64,000 nucleotides of DNA from Massariosphaeria phaeospora (Eukaryota > Ascomycota > Dothideomycetes > Pleosporales): NCBI GenBank assembly GCA_011032825.1, contig JAADJZ010000016.1:124001-188000 (forward strand), read 5' to 3'. The position numbers were made by a program, and so were the translations under genes. A model generated the notes under the pieces. It was not told the DNA's origin and searched no databases. It worked only from the letters and a program-made list of their open reading frames with translations. Positions 42,277-53,450 of this stretch are shown here, in pieces (position 1 is the stretch's first letter; each line of letters opens with the position of its first letter).

Positions 42277-45200
42277 ATGGCCTCTGGCGGCCCTCCCCCT
42301 CCAGCCCTCATACTCAACGACTCAGCAGAACCGCCCACCATGGATAATCAGGCCTCGGTCCGGAACTTTGGAGAGCCTCCCATCGACCAAACTGGGCGGC
42401 CTGTGATACCTCGGAATGACACAAACTTTTCAAAGTTCTCGACAATGTCAGTCCCCCCAGAGGGCTCCATCTTGACGGGCAAGCAAGAGCACTGTACGTG
42501 GCACAGCTGCCCCAAATCGTTCGCGAAGTCACTGACACCTTAATAGACCTGAAGCGCGAACTCGTTTCTTATCAGACTAAGTTCGAAATCGCCGAGCTAT
42601 CCTCGCCTACTGCGCTCCAGCGCTTTGGTGCACCGTTCAGCTCCGATGCTGGGGAAGTTGCTCCAGAGGACTCGGAGCTCCCTCTTCTTCGCTACATATT
42701 CGTACACCATATCCGCAACTTCCCCTTCTTAGACAAGGCCAAGGAGAAAGAATTCTGGCAAGACAAGCTGCAAATTGTATGTTGATGTCATCATGACCGG
42801 TCTAAGATACGGACGCTGACGGGTAGGGCTGTATTTCAGTTTCTAGAATCGTTCGCAAACAAGCACATATCGTCTTCGGAGGATCGATTGGAAGAGACAA
42901 AGCGAAAAAAGCTGGCACTCAAGGCTGAGAAGCTAGTGGAACTAATGATGGTCTCCGGCATACCCACAGCCTCTGGCTACGAGGAGAGGATACGATTTTC
43001 GGAAATGGAAATCGTGGAACGGGGCGCAAATGAGAACGGACTCACAGTGAATGCACCAAGTGGCCATTCAATTAATGGCTGGGATGTAAACGTGGCGGGG
43101 GTGCGGACAACGTCTATCAAGAAGCACCTCAGATATCACACTCATGCTGTAGGTGCATCCTGGGCGATCCCTGGAACAAATTGGCCGAGTCCTGCTGCTA
43201 ATGCTTGTTTAGGAATACCTCATCAGAGCAAAACAAGCAAACAAAAATGAGGTTTACGTCGGCCGTCGATATGCAGACTTTGTCCAGCTGCACAAAAGGA
43301 TAAGGCTAGAGCTCCCCGGCAAAGTCCTACCCCCTCTTCCCCGCAAGAATAAGAAGGACTCGCTGTTGCAACGTAATGCAGATGATGATGCTAGCTCTAT
43401 ATCCTCTGCGTCCACTCAAGACCTAGCGCCTGATCCCCACGATAGCGGTGGTGGAGGTGGTGGAGGGGGACTCCGAAGCTACATCTTCGGTAACCATAAA
43501 CGCAACAGTTCTGCGACATCCCTCGCAAAGGGTCGCTCACCTAGAGCATCGGCTGATAATCTCGCCTATCATCAGCCACGAATGTTATACAGAGAAGAGC
43601 AGCGTGTCTCACTGCGGGCCTTTCTCCGAACATTTCTACAAAACGAAATCATCGCCAACTCTATCGCCATGACGGAATTCCTTACCAAAGACCCCATCGA
43701 GCTAAACGAGGAGGAGATAGAGGAAATAGAAAGACGCAAAGAGATGGATGAAAAGCGTATTGAAGAGCAGAAGCAATTCTACGAGGTTGCGCGACAGCGA
43801 GCTGCAGAGCTTGACATACACATGGAGAAGTTCAGACGCGAAATCGTAGAAAGCAACGGCTTGTCGCACCTCTTCCAGGAGATCAGAGTCAAGAATACGA
43901 TCGCAGAATTGAAACCAGAGTATCAGAAATTCACTGAATGGCTACGAATAGAAGTCGCAGCCACAATATACCACCTTTTTCTCGCCGAAGACAACTCCCC
44001 AGAACTGTTTGCGCAAGCCAAACGCATACATTCCCTTGTTCCTTATACTGTACTCAAAAACGTCATCAGGATCGCCAACCCGGCGGCTGTTATGAGTGGC
44101 GTACTAGATCTGTTTCTAGCACAGCCTTTTGGTGCCCGGTCATTGCTGCAGCGAATGTTTGGTATGGCCATCAACGACGGTGTTAGGTCCCTCCAGAAGA
44201 CTATCGATACTCTTGGCTCAACGAAGATTAACGACGATGTGCTTTGCACGAAAATCAAGGCGTTTGTTGAGGCAGACGAAAACGTCAAAGAGATCATACG
44301 GCAAGAAGCAGCAAACGAGAGCGTCGATGTCGTCGTGGCACTGCTGCGTTCCGAGTTCTTCGAGCCAGAATTAAAGCCGGATCAAGTGGAGAAGGTGTTC
44401 AACGCCTATGTGGCCTGGAACAACGCTGTGGAAAATGTGAGCCGGACACGATTGAGCAGAAAATCTAGCAGCTACAGCAGCTACAGCGCCAATACTAATA
44501 CCTCCGATCAGATCGATGGTGAGCTGCGACAAGGCGCTGAGCTTTTTGCACACCTGAAGCAATATCTCAAACTGTGCATGAGGCAACGAGACAAATCCAT
44601 GATGCTTCAAATCATCGAAGAGGTGAGCAATTGATCTAAGACAAAGTATGAAGGCTGACATTTTATATAGCCTACAACTTTACAACTGTTTCGTGATCTC
44701 TTTACGATCTTTTACGAGCCTCTTGTTCGAGTATACAAGTCTGCAAACGTCTACAACAGCGTCACTGATTTCGCGATGTTTGTCGACGATACTATTCGAG
44801 TCATTGAAGCTTGTCAAAGGCAAGACGTCTCAGCCGATCCCAACCAAACTGTCCAAGCCTTCATTGACCTCTGTGCCCGGCACGAAGACAACTTTTACAA
44901 ATTTGTTCACGAAGTACACATCCACGACAATGGACTTTTTGACCGGCTCATGGGTTGGCTAGAAGGGATTCTCGAATTTTTGCGGCATGGTCCAGGTGCA
45001 GGTGGCAAATTGGACATGAACGCTTTGTTTCAAAATGGCATTGATTCGGGCATAATTGACAAGCGCAAGGCAATCAGAGAGATCAATTACTTGATCAGAT
45101 GGCAGACGGCGCGCAAAAAGTGGCACCAGGATAAAACACGGCAGAAGATGGCAAGTGCTGGGGGTGAGGATCCTGCAGATATACTAGGAGGCATGGCAGG

Positions 45201-45518
45201 TTTCAAGACGTCGGATTTTGGGCTTAACGAGGTGAGCTCACTTGATGGTTGTCTATTTCATGCCGACGTTACTGATCAAGACCACAGCTCGATCTTCAAG
45301 ATCTTGAACTCGACGACGGTGCTGATGACGACGACGAGGACAGCGATCTGGAAGAGGAAAACATGGCTGATCCTATTGAAGCGGAACGGCTACATCGAGC
45401 TAAAGTTGCCGAGAAACTTCGGAGAAAGGCTGGCGAACCGAAGAAGCCGAATATTGTCGAGATTACGAAGCTGCATCCGAGTTTCGTAGGAATGTTGCGG
45501 TCTGTGTTGGCGAGCTAA
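42277..45518 (+). CDS. LEC1: PX-domain protein of the YPR097W/Lec1 family
   Basis: Six exons, 42277-42493, 42547-42776, 42840-43148, 43213-44622, 44671-45231 and 45288-45518, give 985 residues. All joins keep frame. The order of parts fits the fungal family with a PX-associated helical domain, a PX domain and a long DUF3818 region. An N-terminal helical module runs from YLKRELVSYQTKFEIAELSS to KEKEFWQDKLQIFLESFANK (about 73-155). The PX core is ANKNEVYVGRRYADFVQLHK to GKVLPPLPRKN (about 265-305), with the R-R-Y-x-D-F signature. Several hundred helical residues follow (REEQRVSLRAFLRTFLQNEI, FYEPLVRVYKSANVYNSVTD, REINYLIRWQTARKKW). An acidic block and a short basic tail close the protein. Yeast Lec1 is linked to lipid-droplet and plasma-membrane ergosterol distribution. 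Assignment to the family is good; the exact function is inferred. The start is the Met three codons after a non-ATG frame start. Confidence 0.82.
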
Positions 45519-45907
45519 TGGCATTGCCGAATTGCTTTTACGGTCTTATCTTCTAGAGCCTTAGTTGTATAGATGGCTATGCAGCATGGGCACTCACAGA
45601 CGACGGCCTAGGAAGGGAAACACACTGGTATTACTACACACTGTGCTGTTTTATGCTTGCGTAGTGCTGTTGGCAAAGTCGATAGTATTCATTCAAGAGG
45701 TTCAAATATTCTCGCGTGATCGCACAATTAGAGGTATAGACAACTGAGGATTCTTGGTACGCAGACGGTATACCAATGAGCTCGTGAAATGAACAGTGCC
45801 ATTCTTCATCCATACATACTACATTCGAGGGTATCATATACTATAACAGGCCGTTGACGATGCTCTACCGCCCCTAACTCAAGTTACCAGGGCGTCAAAC
45901 ACGGAAA
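45519..45907. other. convergent intergenic region
   Basis: 3' flanks of the Lec1-like gene and the armadillo-like gene. No gene is seen. Confidence 0.55.
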
Positions 45908-46562
45908 CTAGTCACCCGTGTTCATCTCTCCCTCTCCGTTCCTCATCCACACATCCTCTTGACTAACCGGTCGATCCCCCTCATTGATCACCATAGCTTC
46001 TCTACGCCGTCTCCGCAGATTCCGCTCTTCGACATCAGGATTCCGCGTCCCAGCCGGCAGCCAAGGGAGCGACCGCCGAATCAAGGCCCCGCCAGCACTC
46101 TGTGCCCTCGGCGTGATCGGGGCTGGATCAGGCTCCGTCAGAACCCCGTTCTCGTACAGCAGATTGAACGCCAACTGTGCTTTATGCTCCACCTTCGGGT
46201 TGTCGCTCCCCAGATCTCTCAACAGAGACCTCCGGGCTGGCCCATTTGCGTGAAACCGCTCACAGAGGATCTTGGTGGCTGCCTTCCTGATCTCGACGTT
46301 GTCGCATGTTGCGAGGGTTTCGAGCGACGAGGTTTTGATGGCGTCTTCTTTGCCGAGTTTGGGGAGAGGGAGGGTGGGGTGCAGGGGCGCTTGGTGGACT
46401 TCGGTCAGGTGCACGATGTGTCGCAGCCCGTGGGAGACGCCTTTGGCGGCGAGGAAGGTGAAGATGCCTGGGTGGGGTTAGTGAGAGACAGGTGGTAATA
46501 GGGGGTTAGAGGGGGGTACCTAGGCCGAGCCAGAGCCAGCGGTCTTCTATTTGGGGCGCCAT
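45908..46562 (-). CDS. small armadillo-like helical repeat protein
   Basis: Two exons, 46520-46562 and 45908-46467, with a 52-bp intron (GTACCC..CACCCAG), give 200 residues. The junction reads LGLGIFTFLAAKGVSHGLRH. The body looks like armadillo-type helical pairs: SLETLATCDNVEIRKAATKI followed by a second unit ending KVEHKAQLAFNLLYENGVL, with the Leu/Ala spacing of ARM repeats. A Pro/Arg-rich, probably flexible C-terminus follows (ERNLRRRRREAM). The protein is conserved-looking but I do not recognise a named orthologue. The short first exon begins with MAPQIEDRWLWLGLG. A Met upstream in another frame was rejected because it does not join exon 2. It lies head-to-head with NOP14, 260 bp apart. 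Confidence 0.75.
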
Positions 46563-46822
46563 TGTGGTGGGTTCATCGTGGTAGAAGCACGAGTTCGAGC
46601 TTTGAAGGAAGGTAGAGCGTCGCTGTTCCCCCCGTTGAAGCTTGTGAATGTGGTCCGCGGCAGGTCGGGCGGCGAGCAGGGATTGCCGAAGGCGGTGAGG
46701 GCGACGTGAAATCTTGGCAAGAAATCTTTTAGCGACATCTGAACAGCGTCTTAGCTGCGGTAACAGCGACATAATCCGAGCGAACAAAATCGCGCAACCG
46801 TATACATTTGTTGCCGCTCAAG
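46563..46822. promoter_or_regulatory. shared divergent promoter, armadillo-like gene / NOP14
   Basis: A 260-bp gap between two divergent start codons. No clear TATA box is seen in either direction, which is common for fungal housekeeping promoters. Co-regulation is possible but only inferred from the spacing. Confidence 0.45.
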
Positions 46823-49327
46823 ATGCCGCCGTCACAGCTGAAACGCCTCAAAACTTCCCTCCGCGAACAAGGCATTACCGGGCCGCAGAAATCGAAGAAG
46901 CAGAAGAAGTCGCAGAACAAGAATGCCGACCAACGAGCGCAAAAGAGCGCCGCTCTTGCCAGTATTCGCGAGTCGTTCAACCCGTTCGAGTTCAAGCATC
47001 TTCACCGACCGAGCAAACACGAATATGTGACGAATCGACCGCAGGATGTGAAGAAGGTGCTGGGGCGACCGGGGGTGATGAAGAGCAAGGGCGAGGAGAC
47101 ACGCCGGCAGACACTGTTACCTGAAATGCATAGGAGGAACAAAGTCGGCGGGATTCTGGATCGTAGAATTGGCGAGAACGATCCCACCATGACCCTGGAT
47201 GACCGCATGATGGCTCGATTCGAGAGAGAACAGCAGAGAAAGAGGGGCGGCAACGTTTTCGACCTAGAAGATGGTGACGATGCGGCTGAGCTCACCCACG
47301 GCGGCCGGTCACTCATGTTCGACGACGATGCGCAAGAGGATTACAATGCCGCGAGCGTCGAGGGAAGCGATGATGAAGACGGTGGCTTTCTAAAGCGCAA
47401 GAGGAGGGGAGACTCGGAGGGAGTAGAAAATAACGAAGGCCCGCAAGATGACCAGCCGGAGCGGAAGAAGAGCAAGGCCGAGGTTATGAAGGAGGTCATG
47501 GCAAAATCGAAACAGCACAAATATGAACGTCAGCAACAGAAGGAAGATGACGATGATCTACGAGACAAGTTGGACGGAGACTTTCGTGATGTTCTGGCTG
47601 CGTTGAGAGGACATACCAGTAAACCACCTGCCGCCCCAGAAGCACCAAAGCAAGAGGCGAATAATGACTTCGGGATCAACCCTGAACGGGCTGCTCTGCT
47701 TGCTGGGAAGTCAAGAGCAGTAGCGGACAAGGAGTATGATTCGAGAGTCCGCCAGATGATTTATGACCAACGGTCGAAACCTACCGAGCGGACGAAGACT
47801 GAGGAGGAGAAAGCTAAAGAGGATGCCGACCGTTTGAAGGAGCTCGAGGAGAAGCGCACGCGCAGGATGAAAGGCGAGCCAGTTAGCGACTCGGATGACG
47901 AGCCTCAGAAGCAAAAGGAAGAATCCGAGGATGACGATGAAGCTGACAGTGTACGAGATGATGCTGCTGAGTTTGGGTTGTCAAATGCACCTGTTCAATC
48001 AAGTCGACCCGAAGGTGTCGAGGATGAGGATAACTTCATTCTCGACGACGACCTTGTCGCCAGTGACTCTGAAGCCGACGCCACCGACATATCTGAAGAT
48101 GAATCCGAGATTGATGATACCATGGCTATGGACGAGGACGACGACTTTCTCAAAAGCGTCCGACCCGAGTCAGCAAAGTCACCAAAAGTGACCAGTGGTG
48201 GGACTCCTGGAGCAGAGTCCACGTCAAAGCTTGCATATACATACAAGTGTCCCCAGTCACACGAAGAGCTTCTGGAAGTGTTTGAATATATATCCATCAA
48301 CGATGTTCCAGTCGTGATCCAACGTATTCGAGCACTGTATCACCCCGGTCTCCACGCAGAAAACAAGGACAAGCTATCGAACTTTGGATGCGCCCTTGTA
48401 GACCATATCTCGCATCTCGCCAAACAGACACCCGCAGCGCCGCTCAGTGTAATTGAAGCCATCATTCGCCATGTCCACTCTCTGTCCAAGTCCTACTCTA
48501 CTGCAATCGCAACCCGCTTTCGAGAACATCTCAAGGGACTCCACGCCTCTAATGATCCCACGGCTGGTGATCTGGCGATCCTGACCGCCATTGGCTCTAT
48601 CTATCCCACATCGGATCATTTCCACCAGGTGTGCACACCGGCAATCACGCTCATGGCACGATGGCTAGGCCTCACGTTGCCCTCCTCCGTCAAAGACATC
48701 GCAACAGGAGCATACCTTGCCGCCCTCTGCCTGCACTACCAACGCCTCTCCAAACGCTACGTCCCCGAACTCATCCGCTACACCATCCTCTGCCTAAAGT
48801 CGCCCCTCACCACCCCCTCCCTCCTAGCCGCCCACACCAAAAACATCCAAACCGCCACCGACCTGTGGTCCCCCACGCCCGCCTTCCCCGAAATCTTCAC
48901 CCCGCTGCTCGCGCCTCTCGCTCAAACCCGCCTGTCCGCGCCCCTGCAACGCCTCACCATCGCGCTCCGCACCGCGGCTCTGCACCGCCGCCCCCAACAG
49001 CTGCACTACCACCGCCCGCTGCCCATCAAGCAGGCGCTGCCCAAATTCGAAGAGTCCTTCGACCCGACCAAGCACTACGACCCGGACAAGGAGCGCGCCG
49101 ACGGCAACAAGCTGCGCAGGGAGTACAAGCGCGAGCGCAAGGGCGCGCTGCGCGAACTGCGCAAGGACTCGCATTTCATTGCCCGCGAGCAGCTCAAGGA
49201 GAAGAAGGAGCGCGATCGCAAGTATGAGGATAAGTATAAAAGGTTGGTGGCGGAGATCCAGGGCGAGGAGGGCAGGGAGGCGAATGCGTATGAGCGGGAG
49301 AAGAGGTCGCGGAAGCGGAGGGGTTGA
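46823..49327 (+). CDS. NOP14: nucleolar complex protein 14 (SSU processome)
   Basis: A single exon of 834 residues. Nop14 hallmarks are present: a basic N-terminus (KSKKQKKSQNKNADQR), NPFEFKHLHRPSKHEYV, KVLGRPGVMKSKGEETRRQT, then KVGGILDRRIGENDPTMTLD and DRMMARFEREQQRK. The long acidic Asp/Glu/Ser blocks (about 160-460) and the helical C-terminal half (from YTYKCPQSHEELLEVFEYIS) are as expected, and so is the very basic C-terminus (REKRSRKRRG). In yeast Nop14 binds Emg1 and Noc4 in the SSU processome and is needed for 18S rRNA maturation. The start is the first ATG in frame and fits the family's N-terminus. Codon choice turns strongly C-rich after about 48600, without loss of frame. Confidence 0.95.
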   Translation: MPPSQLKRLKTSLREQGITGPQKSKKQKKSQNKNADQRAQKSAALASIRESFNPFEFKHLHRPSKHEYVTNRPQDVKKVLGRPGVMKSKGEETRRQTLLPEMHRRNKVGGILDRRIGENDPTMTLDDRMMARFEREQQRKRGGNVFDLEDGDDAAELTHGGRSLMFDDDAQEDYNAASVEGSDDEDGGFLKRKRRGDSEGVENNEGPQDDQPERKKSKAEVMKEVMAKSKQHKYERQQQKEDDDDLRDKLDGDFRDVLAALRGHTSKPPAAPEAPKQEANNDFGINPERAALLAGKSRAVADKEYDSRVRQMIYDQRSKPTERTKTEEEKAKEDADRLKELEEKRTRRMKGEPVSDSDDEPQKQKEESEDDDEADSVRDDAAEFGLSNAPVQSSRPEGVEDEDNFILDDDLVASDSEADATDISEDESEIDDTMAMDEDDDFLKSVRPESAKSPKVTSGGTPGAESTSKLAYTYKCPQSHEELLEVFEYISINDVPVVIQRIRALYHPGLHAENKDKLSNFGCALVDHISHLAKQTPAAPLSVIEAIIRHVHSLSKSYSTAIATRFREHLKGLHASNDPTAGDLAILTAIGSIYPTSDHFHQVCTPAITLMARWLGLTLPSSVKDIATGAYLAALCLHYQRLSKRYVPELIRYTILCLKSPLTTPSLLAAHTKNIQTATDLWSPTPAFPEIFTPLLAPLAQTRLSAPLQRLTIALRTAALHRRPQQLHYHRPLPIKQALPKFEESFDPTKHYDPDKERADGNKLRREYKRERKGALRELRKDSHFIAREQLKEKKERDRKYEDKYKRLVAEIQGEEGREANAYEREKRSRKRRG

Positions 49328-49709
49328 GGATTTCCTCTCGTTATTGGGCGGACGCTGGCTGCGGCTTAGACGGTGTGCTGGTACGGTTAATTAGTGGAAT
49401 CAAGATATTTTCTTAAGATACTTAAATCGAATATATGGGCGGAGACCAAAGCGAATGGATACTTGGTATTACGCTGAATCACAGGCACACTGTCCTGAAA
49501 TCACAATATCACATCGAGCAAGATCCCATTTTGATTAAAGTGTAATTCTCATCTATGACGACGATTCTGGGTTATTTCTATGTTTTTTTCAAGCATGCCC
49601 GACTCCGGCACCAAAGAAGCTTACACGTCTAGCTGGATCGAGTTCCTGTTGCTATCTATTTACACAAAGTACACAAAGTAGAGAAGATGCTGATAAGCCA
49701 TGTGTGCCA
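49328..49709. other. convergent intergenic region
   Basis: 3' flanks of NOP14 and LETM1. AT-rich, with a short direct repeat (ACACAAAGT twice) at about 49662-49679. No gene is seen. Confidence 0.55.
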
Positions 49710-51485
49710 TTACTCCTTCTTTGAGCCTTCGGCCTTGTGTTCCTCTTTGGAAGTCTCTCCCTCCATAGCCCGCTGATCCTGCTCCGTGGCCTCTGAGCTT
49801 CCCGTGCTGCCCATAGCACTGTCGCCCGAGCTGGCTTCCGCCTCTTTCGACTCTTCCGTCGCGGCCTCTTGGCTCTTCGGCTTGTCGTCCTCGTCGATGT
49901 TCTCCGTGTCCTTGGGGGAGGCGGTGGCTTTGTTGTCGTGGCTTTGCACCTGCTGGTTCTCTTCTTCGATGAGCTCTTGCTGCTCCTTGAGGACCTCGAG
50001 ACGCTGCTTGTTGGTCGTGGTGCCCTCGGCGCTGTGCACCACGAGTTCGATTTCGTGGTACAATTCTTCGGGGATGCTGGAGAGGACGGCTTGGAGAGCG
50101 TCGAGCTGAGACGTCATTTCCGAGTCCTTGCCCTGGGCGTATACAAAGGCGTTGGACAGCACAAGAAGTGTAGAAGGAACGCCGTGTTTGAGGCGGAGAT
50201 CGAGCCAAGTCTGTAAATCGTCCCTTAGCCTGCCCGGAGAGACGCCATAGGTTTTGAGACCACGGCTCGCGCACGCAGTCTGAAGTTCTGGGACGGATAA
50301 ACTATCAACACCTTCGAAAGAGATGGCACGGTCGTCACGCTTGATCTGGCGCATGCGAACACGGACCTGGTAGCGCATGAAGTTGTCCGTGCCGAATGAA
50401 GTCATGTTCATATACCGACAGATTGCGACAAGTTGTGGTCGCGAGAGATTGTCGAGTGTCAAGTCGTCCTTGAAGATCTTGCACACCTTGATGATCTCCT
50501 CTTGAGACGGCGATTCGCCAGTTGTGCGTACCTGCGAAATGGGATTAGTGTATGTTGATATAACCTCATTGAGTTGGTGATATGTACCTTGCGGAAGAAT
50601 TCGGCGAACTCGTCACTCTGTGCATTCTCTGCAGAAACCGGGAGTCCAGTTTCCTTTAGGGTCTGCCGAAGGAAGGTGCTGACTTCTTTTCGGGTCGATC
50701 GGAGAGTCTTGGCTTTGGCATCTTTCGCAGACTGGCCCTCATAGGTGCTGGGAAGTAGGTTGGGGAACAGCTTGAGAGCAACTGGAAGCAGCAATTCTGC
50801 GAAGGGGACGATGAGGAAAACTGAAAAGGGGACCAGCCGTCCGAGATCTTGAACTGTTCTTTGCAGCTTGAAGGACGTCAGTCTGATGCTGTACTGATCA
50901 TCGGATCGGTCTTACCTGTCGATGCTCGCGGCGGGTCAATTCGTAGCCACCCGCCATTTTCAACGCCAACTTTGTGCTGATGCGGACCTCAGCTACCAAC
51001 AGTTTTGTGCCATCCCAGTAGTGGGCGGCCTCCTTCTTGACCTTCTGCCACACGGTGAGCTTCTTCTTCTCTTCCTCTTTCTTGGCTACCGCTTTCTTCT
51101 CCTCTTTGCTCTCTGCTGTAGCCTTTGCTGTCGCAAGCTCTGTCAACGTCGACTTCTCCTCGGCTTTCGTCTTCGGGGAAGAGGTCGGCACATCGCGGGG
51201 GATGCTGACGTCGGGCGTATCTGGTGTAGCCGTCTTCTCCTGCGGCTTCTGTCCGTCCTTGAGGGAGGCCTTCTTTGCTAGCTCGGCATTGAATCCAGGG
51301 GGCGGGAAGTTGGCTCCGGGGGTGGATGACGCCGAGGTGTCGGTGGATAGCGGGCGGTGGGGTAGAAGAATAGCAATCGCCGGCATCGTCTTGGGCAGCT
51401 GGCGATGGGCAGGCCGTCCGGCGGTCCTGAAGCCGGCCCTGAAGACGGCGGGCGCTGCGCGGGTGGCAGCTCGACTGACGTACAT
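49710..51485 (-). CDS. MDM38: LETM1 family mitochondrial inner-membrane protein (Mdm38-like)
   Basis: Three exons, 50916-51485, 50588-50866 and 49710-50531, with introns of 49 and 56 bp, give 556 residues. The N-terminus is a mitochondrial presequence (Arg/Ala/Ser-rich, no acidic residues for ~35 positions). A Lys/Glu-rich linker leads to the LETM1 core: KEAAHYWDGTKLLVAEVRIS, then the single membrane helix LVPFSVFLIVPFAELLLPVA. After it come the conserved matrix helices RPQLVAICRYMNMTSFGTDN and ELQTACASRGLKTYGVSPGR. The C-terminus is an acidic, Ser/Glu/Ala-rich tail. LETM1/Mdm38 proteins maintain K+/H+ exchange across the inner membrane and bind mitoribosomes through the matrix domain. The length and domain order match the family. 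A paralogue (Ylh47-type) cannot be excluded. Confidence 0.92.
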
Positions 51486-52396
51486 TGCGCCGAATGCGGA
51501 TGCGAACGGGGTGGGTAGGGCGCAACGGCGGGAGGGTGTCCAGCAGCGCCGATGGATGCGCGGCAGCAGACGTGCAAGTGGATAGGATGAATGTACAGAG
51601 GGGTGATGGTAGCAGCGGGTGGTGGGGTGAAAGAGTGTCGTGGGGGGGAGAGTGTTGGAGTGGTGTGCCGCGAATTAATTCGACGCTGCAGCAGCCACAC
51701 AGCACGGCCAGCCACACTGCCACACTGCACCGCCATAGCCAGGCACGCAGACGCAACGGGCCCCGAACGCTTGGCGGCTTACGTCCGTCCCGAGCCCTGG
51801 AGGTCTTCCGCCGTCTTGTTCGCACCGGCCGCGGGCCAGACCGGGCGCCGACACGCAGCGCAGCCGTTTGTTGCCGGCCACCACCCCAACCCACACAGCT
51901 TTCGTCTGGCAGCATGCATGGCGCACGACGACTGGTGGCGACAGGCAGTTGCCGCCAGCCCGAAGCCGCCGACAGCCAGCCGAGTATGAGCGCACATGTC
52001 CCGTTTGGGGTGCCGTCCGCTTCGTCGGTGGCGCTCATGGCGGGCGCCGCTCGGCTCTCGATGGAGATCCATGTCATGTCGCATGTCCATGCCGTCTTCC
52101 CCTCTACATATAAACACGCGCCCACCTCCCTCCCGCGTCTCCTGCCCTGCGTCGGTATCCTGGGAGAGTCCCCTCCTCTGGTGAAAGCGCTGGACTCTGC
52201 CACATCATTTCCCAGTTGTTTGCCTGCCCTATCTGTGTTCGTACTTTAACCACCTATACACTGTCAACATGCACCTCCTCTAGATCAACTAGATTTCCTG
52301 GGGAGCCCGTTGGCTCTCACTCCTCCCCCTCCAACCCTATATCAGTAACCACGGTTCTTTGCGCACCTCCGTTCCTTGCTGTCAACCCGACATAGA
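51486..52396. other. divergent promoter region, LETM1 / adenylate kinase
   Basis: No gene is seen. Long overlapping frames on both strands (up to ~400 codons antisense) are GC-rich chance frames: they run through the LETM1 first exon out of frame and contain no domain. Confidence 0.55.
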
Positions 52397-53244
52397 ATGG
52401 CACTTGCAAGAGCTGCAAGACTTATCTTAGTTGGCGCACCTGGGGCTGGCAAAGGCACCCAGACCGAACGTTTGATCAAGCGTTTTCCCGAGCTATCTTC
52501 GATAAGCTCGGGCGACCTCCTTAGGAAGAATGTCAGAGAACGGACGCCTCTCGGTAGGTGCGCTGAGTCACCCTTGTGCGCTAGTCCTGACAGCATCCAG
52601 GTATCCAAGCCGAGTCCAAGATGAAGACGGGCGCACTGGTGTCTGACACAATGATACTACGCCTCATTGTCAACGAGCTCACGAAGCGCGGATGGATCAC
52701 GGAGAACTCGATACGGCCGTACACTGTCTATTCGACCTCTTTGAGCATGGGCGCAAACACAACCGTAGACCACGTCTTCATGCCTTCAGCGATGCGGTCG
52801 GACAACTTCACCCACTCGGACGATCCCGCTGCATCGTTCATTCTGGATGGCTTCCCGCGGACTGCAACCCAGGCCTATCAGCTTGACGATCTTATCCCAA
52901 TCAACCTCGTCATCAACATAGATACCCCTAGCGACATCATCATTGACCGAATATGCAATCGCTGGGTGCATGCGCCTTCCGGACGGGTGTACAACACGAC
53001 CTTCAACGCGCCGAGAGTAAAAGGCAAAGACGATGTGACGGGAGAGTCTCTGACGCGGCGCGAAGACGACAAACCAGAGGTGTGGCAGGCTCGGCTGAAG
53101 GCTTTCAAAGCGACGAGTCAATCGCTGCTCGAGCACTATGATAAGCTTGGTGTTCTCTGGACGGTGAAAGGAAACAGCAGTGACGAGATCACCCCCAAGA
53201 TCGTGGCAGAATTTGGCAAGCGGTTTGGCAGCCCCAAGAACTGA
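52397..53244 (+). CDS. ADK2: mitochondrial GTP:AMP phosphotransferase (adenylate kinase 3 type)
   Basis: Two exons, 52397-52553 and 52601-53244, with a 47-bp intron, give 266 residues. The P-loop is [16 protein letters not shown] (about 11-26). [19 protein letters not shown] is the AMP-binding helix, continuing across the intron as [32 protein letters not shown] follows, then [20 protein letters not shown] opens the long LID domain, which lacks the zinc cysteines, as in mitochondrial enzymes. The enzyme transfers a phosphate between GTP (or ATP) and AMP in the matrix. About 30 extra residues ([15 protein letters not shown] to DNFTHSDDP) sit between the AMP-binding region and the ILDGFPRT motif. 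They stay in frame, contain no usable splice sites and may be a fungal-specific insertion. Confidence 0.9.
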
Positions 53245-53450
53245 TGTGAAAGTATCTTGTTGTACGCTACAACCTCTGGCCTGTGGACCACCGTGTGCTG
53301 TCTGTGGGCAAGGGAGTGTTTGCAGGCGCGGTGGTGCTCTACATCCATATTCACTTGTATATACTACCTTTTGGTGTACATTTGCCGGACAACTTTTCTC
53401 CTTCGTGAATCGATATTAATCACACCAGCGCTTTCTCCACAATTGTTACT

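Noticed and set aside
48631..49227. 198-codon plus-strand frame of Pro/Arg/His
   Set aside because: It is the shadow of the C-rich 3' half of NOP14 in another frame.
50989..52203. 404-codon minus-strand frame overlapping the LETM1 first exon
   Set aside because: It reads the LETM1 exon in a wrong frame and GC-rich promoter sequence. LETM1's own frame has the domains and the splice support.
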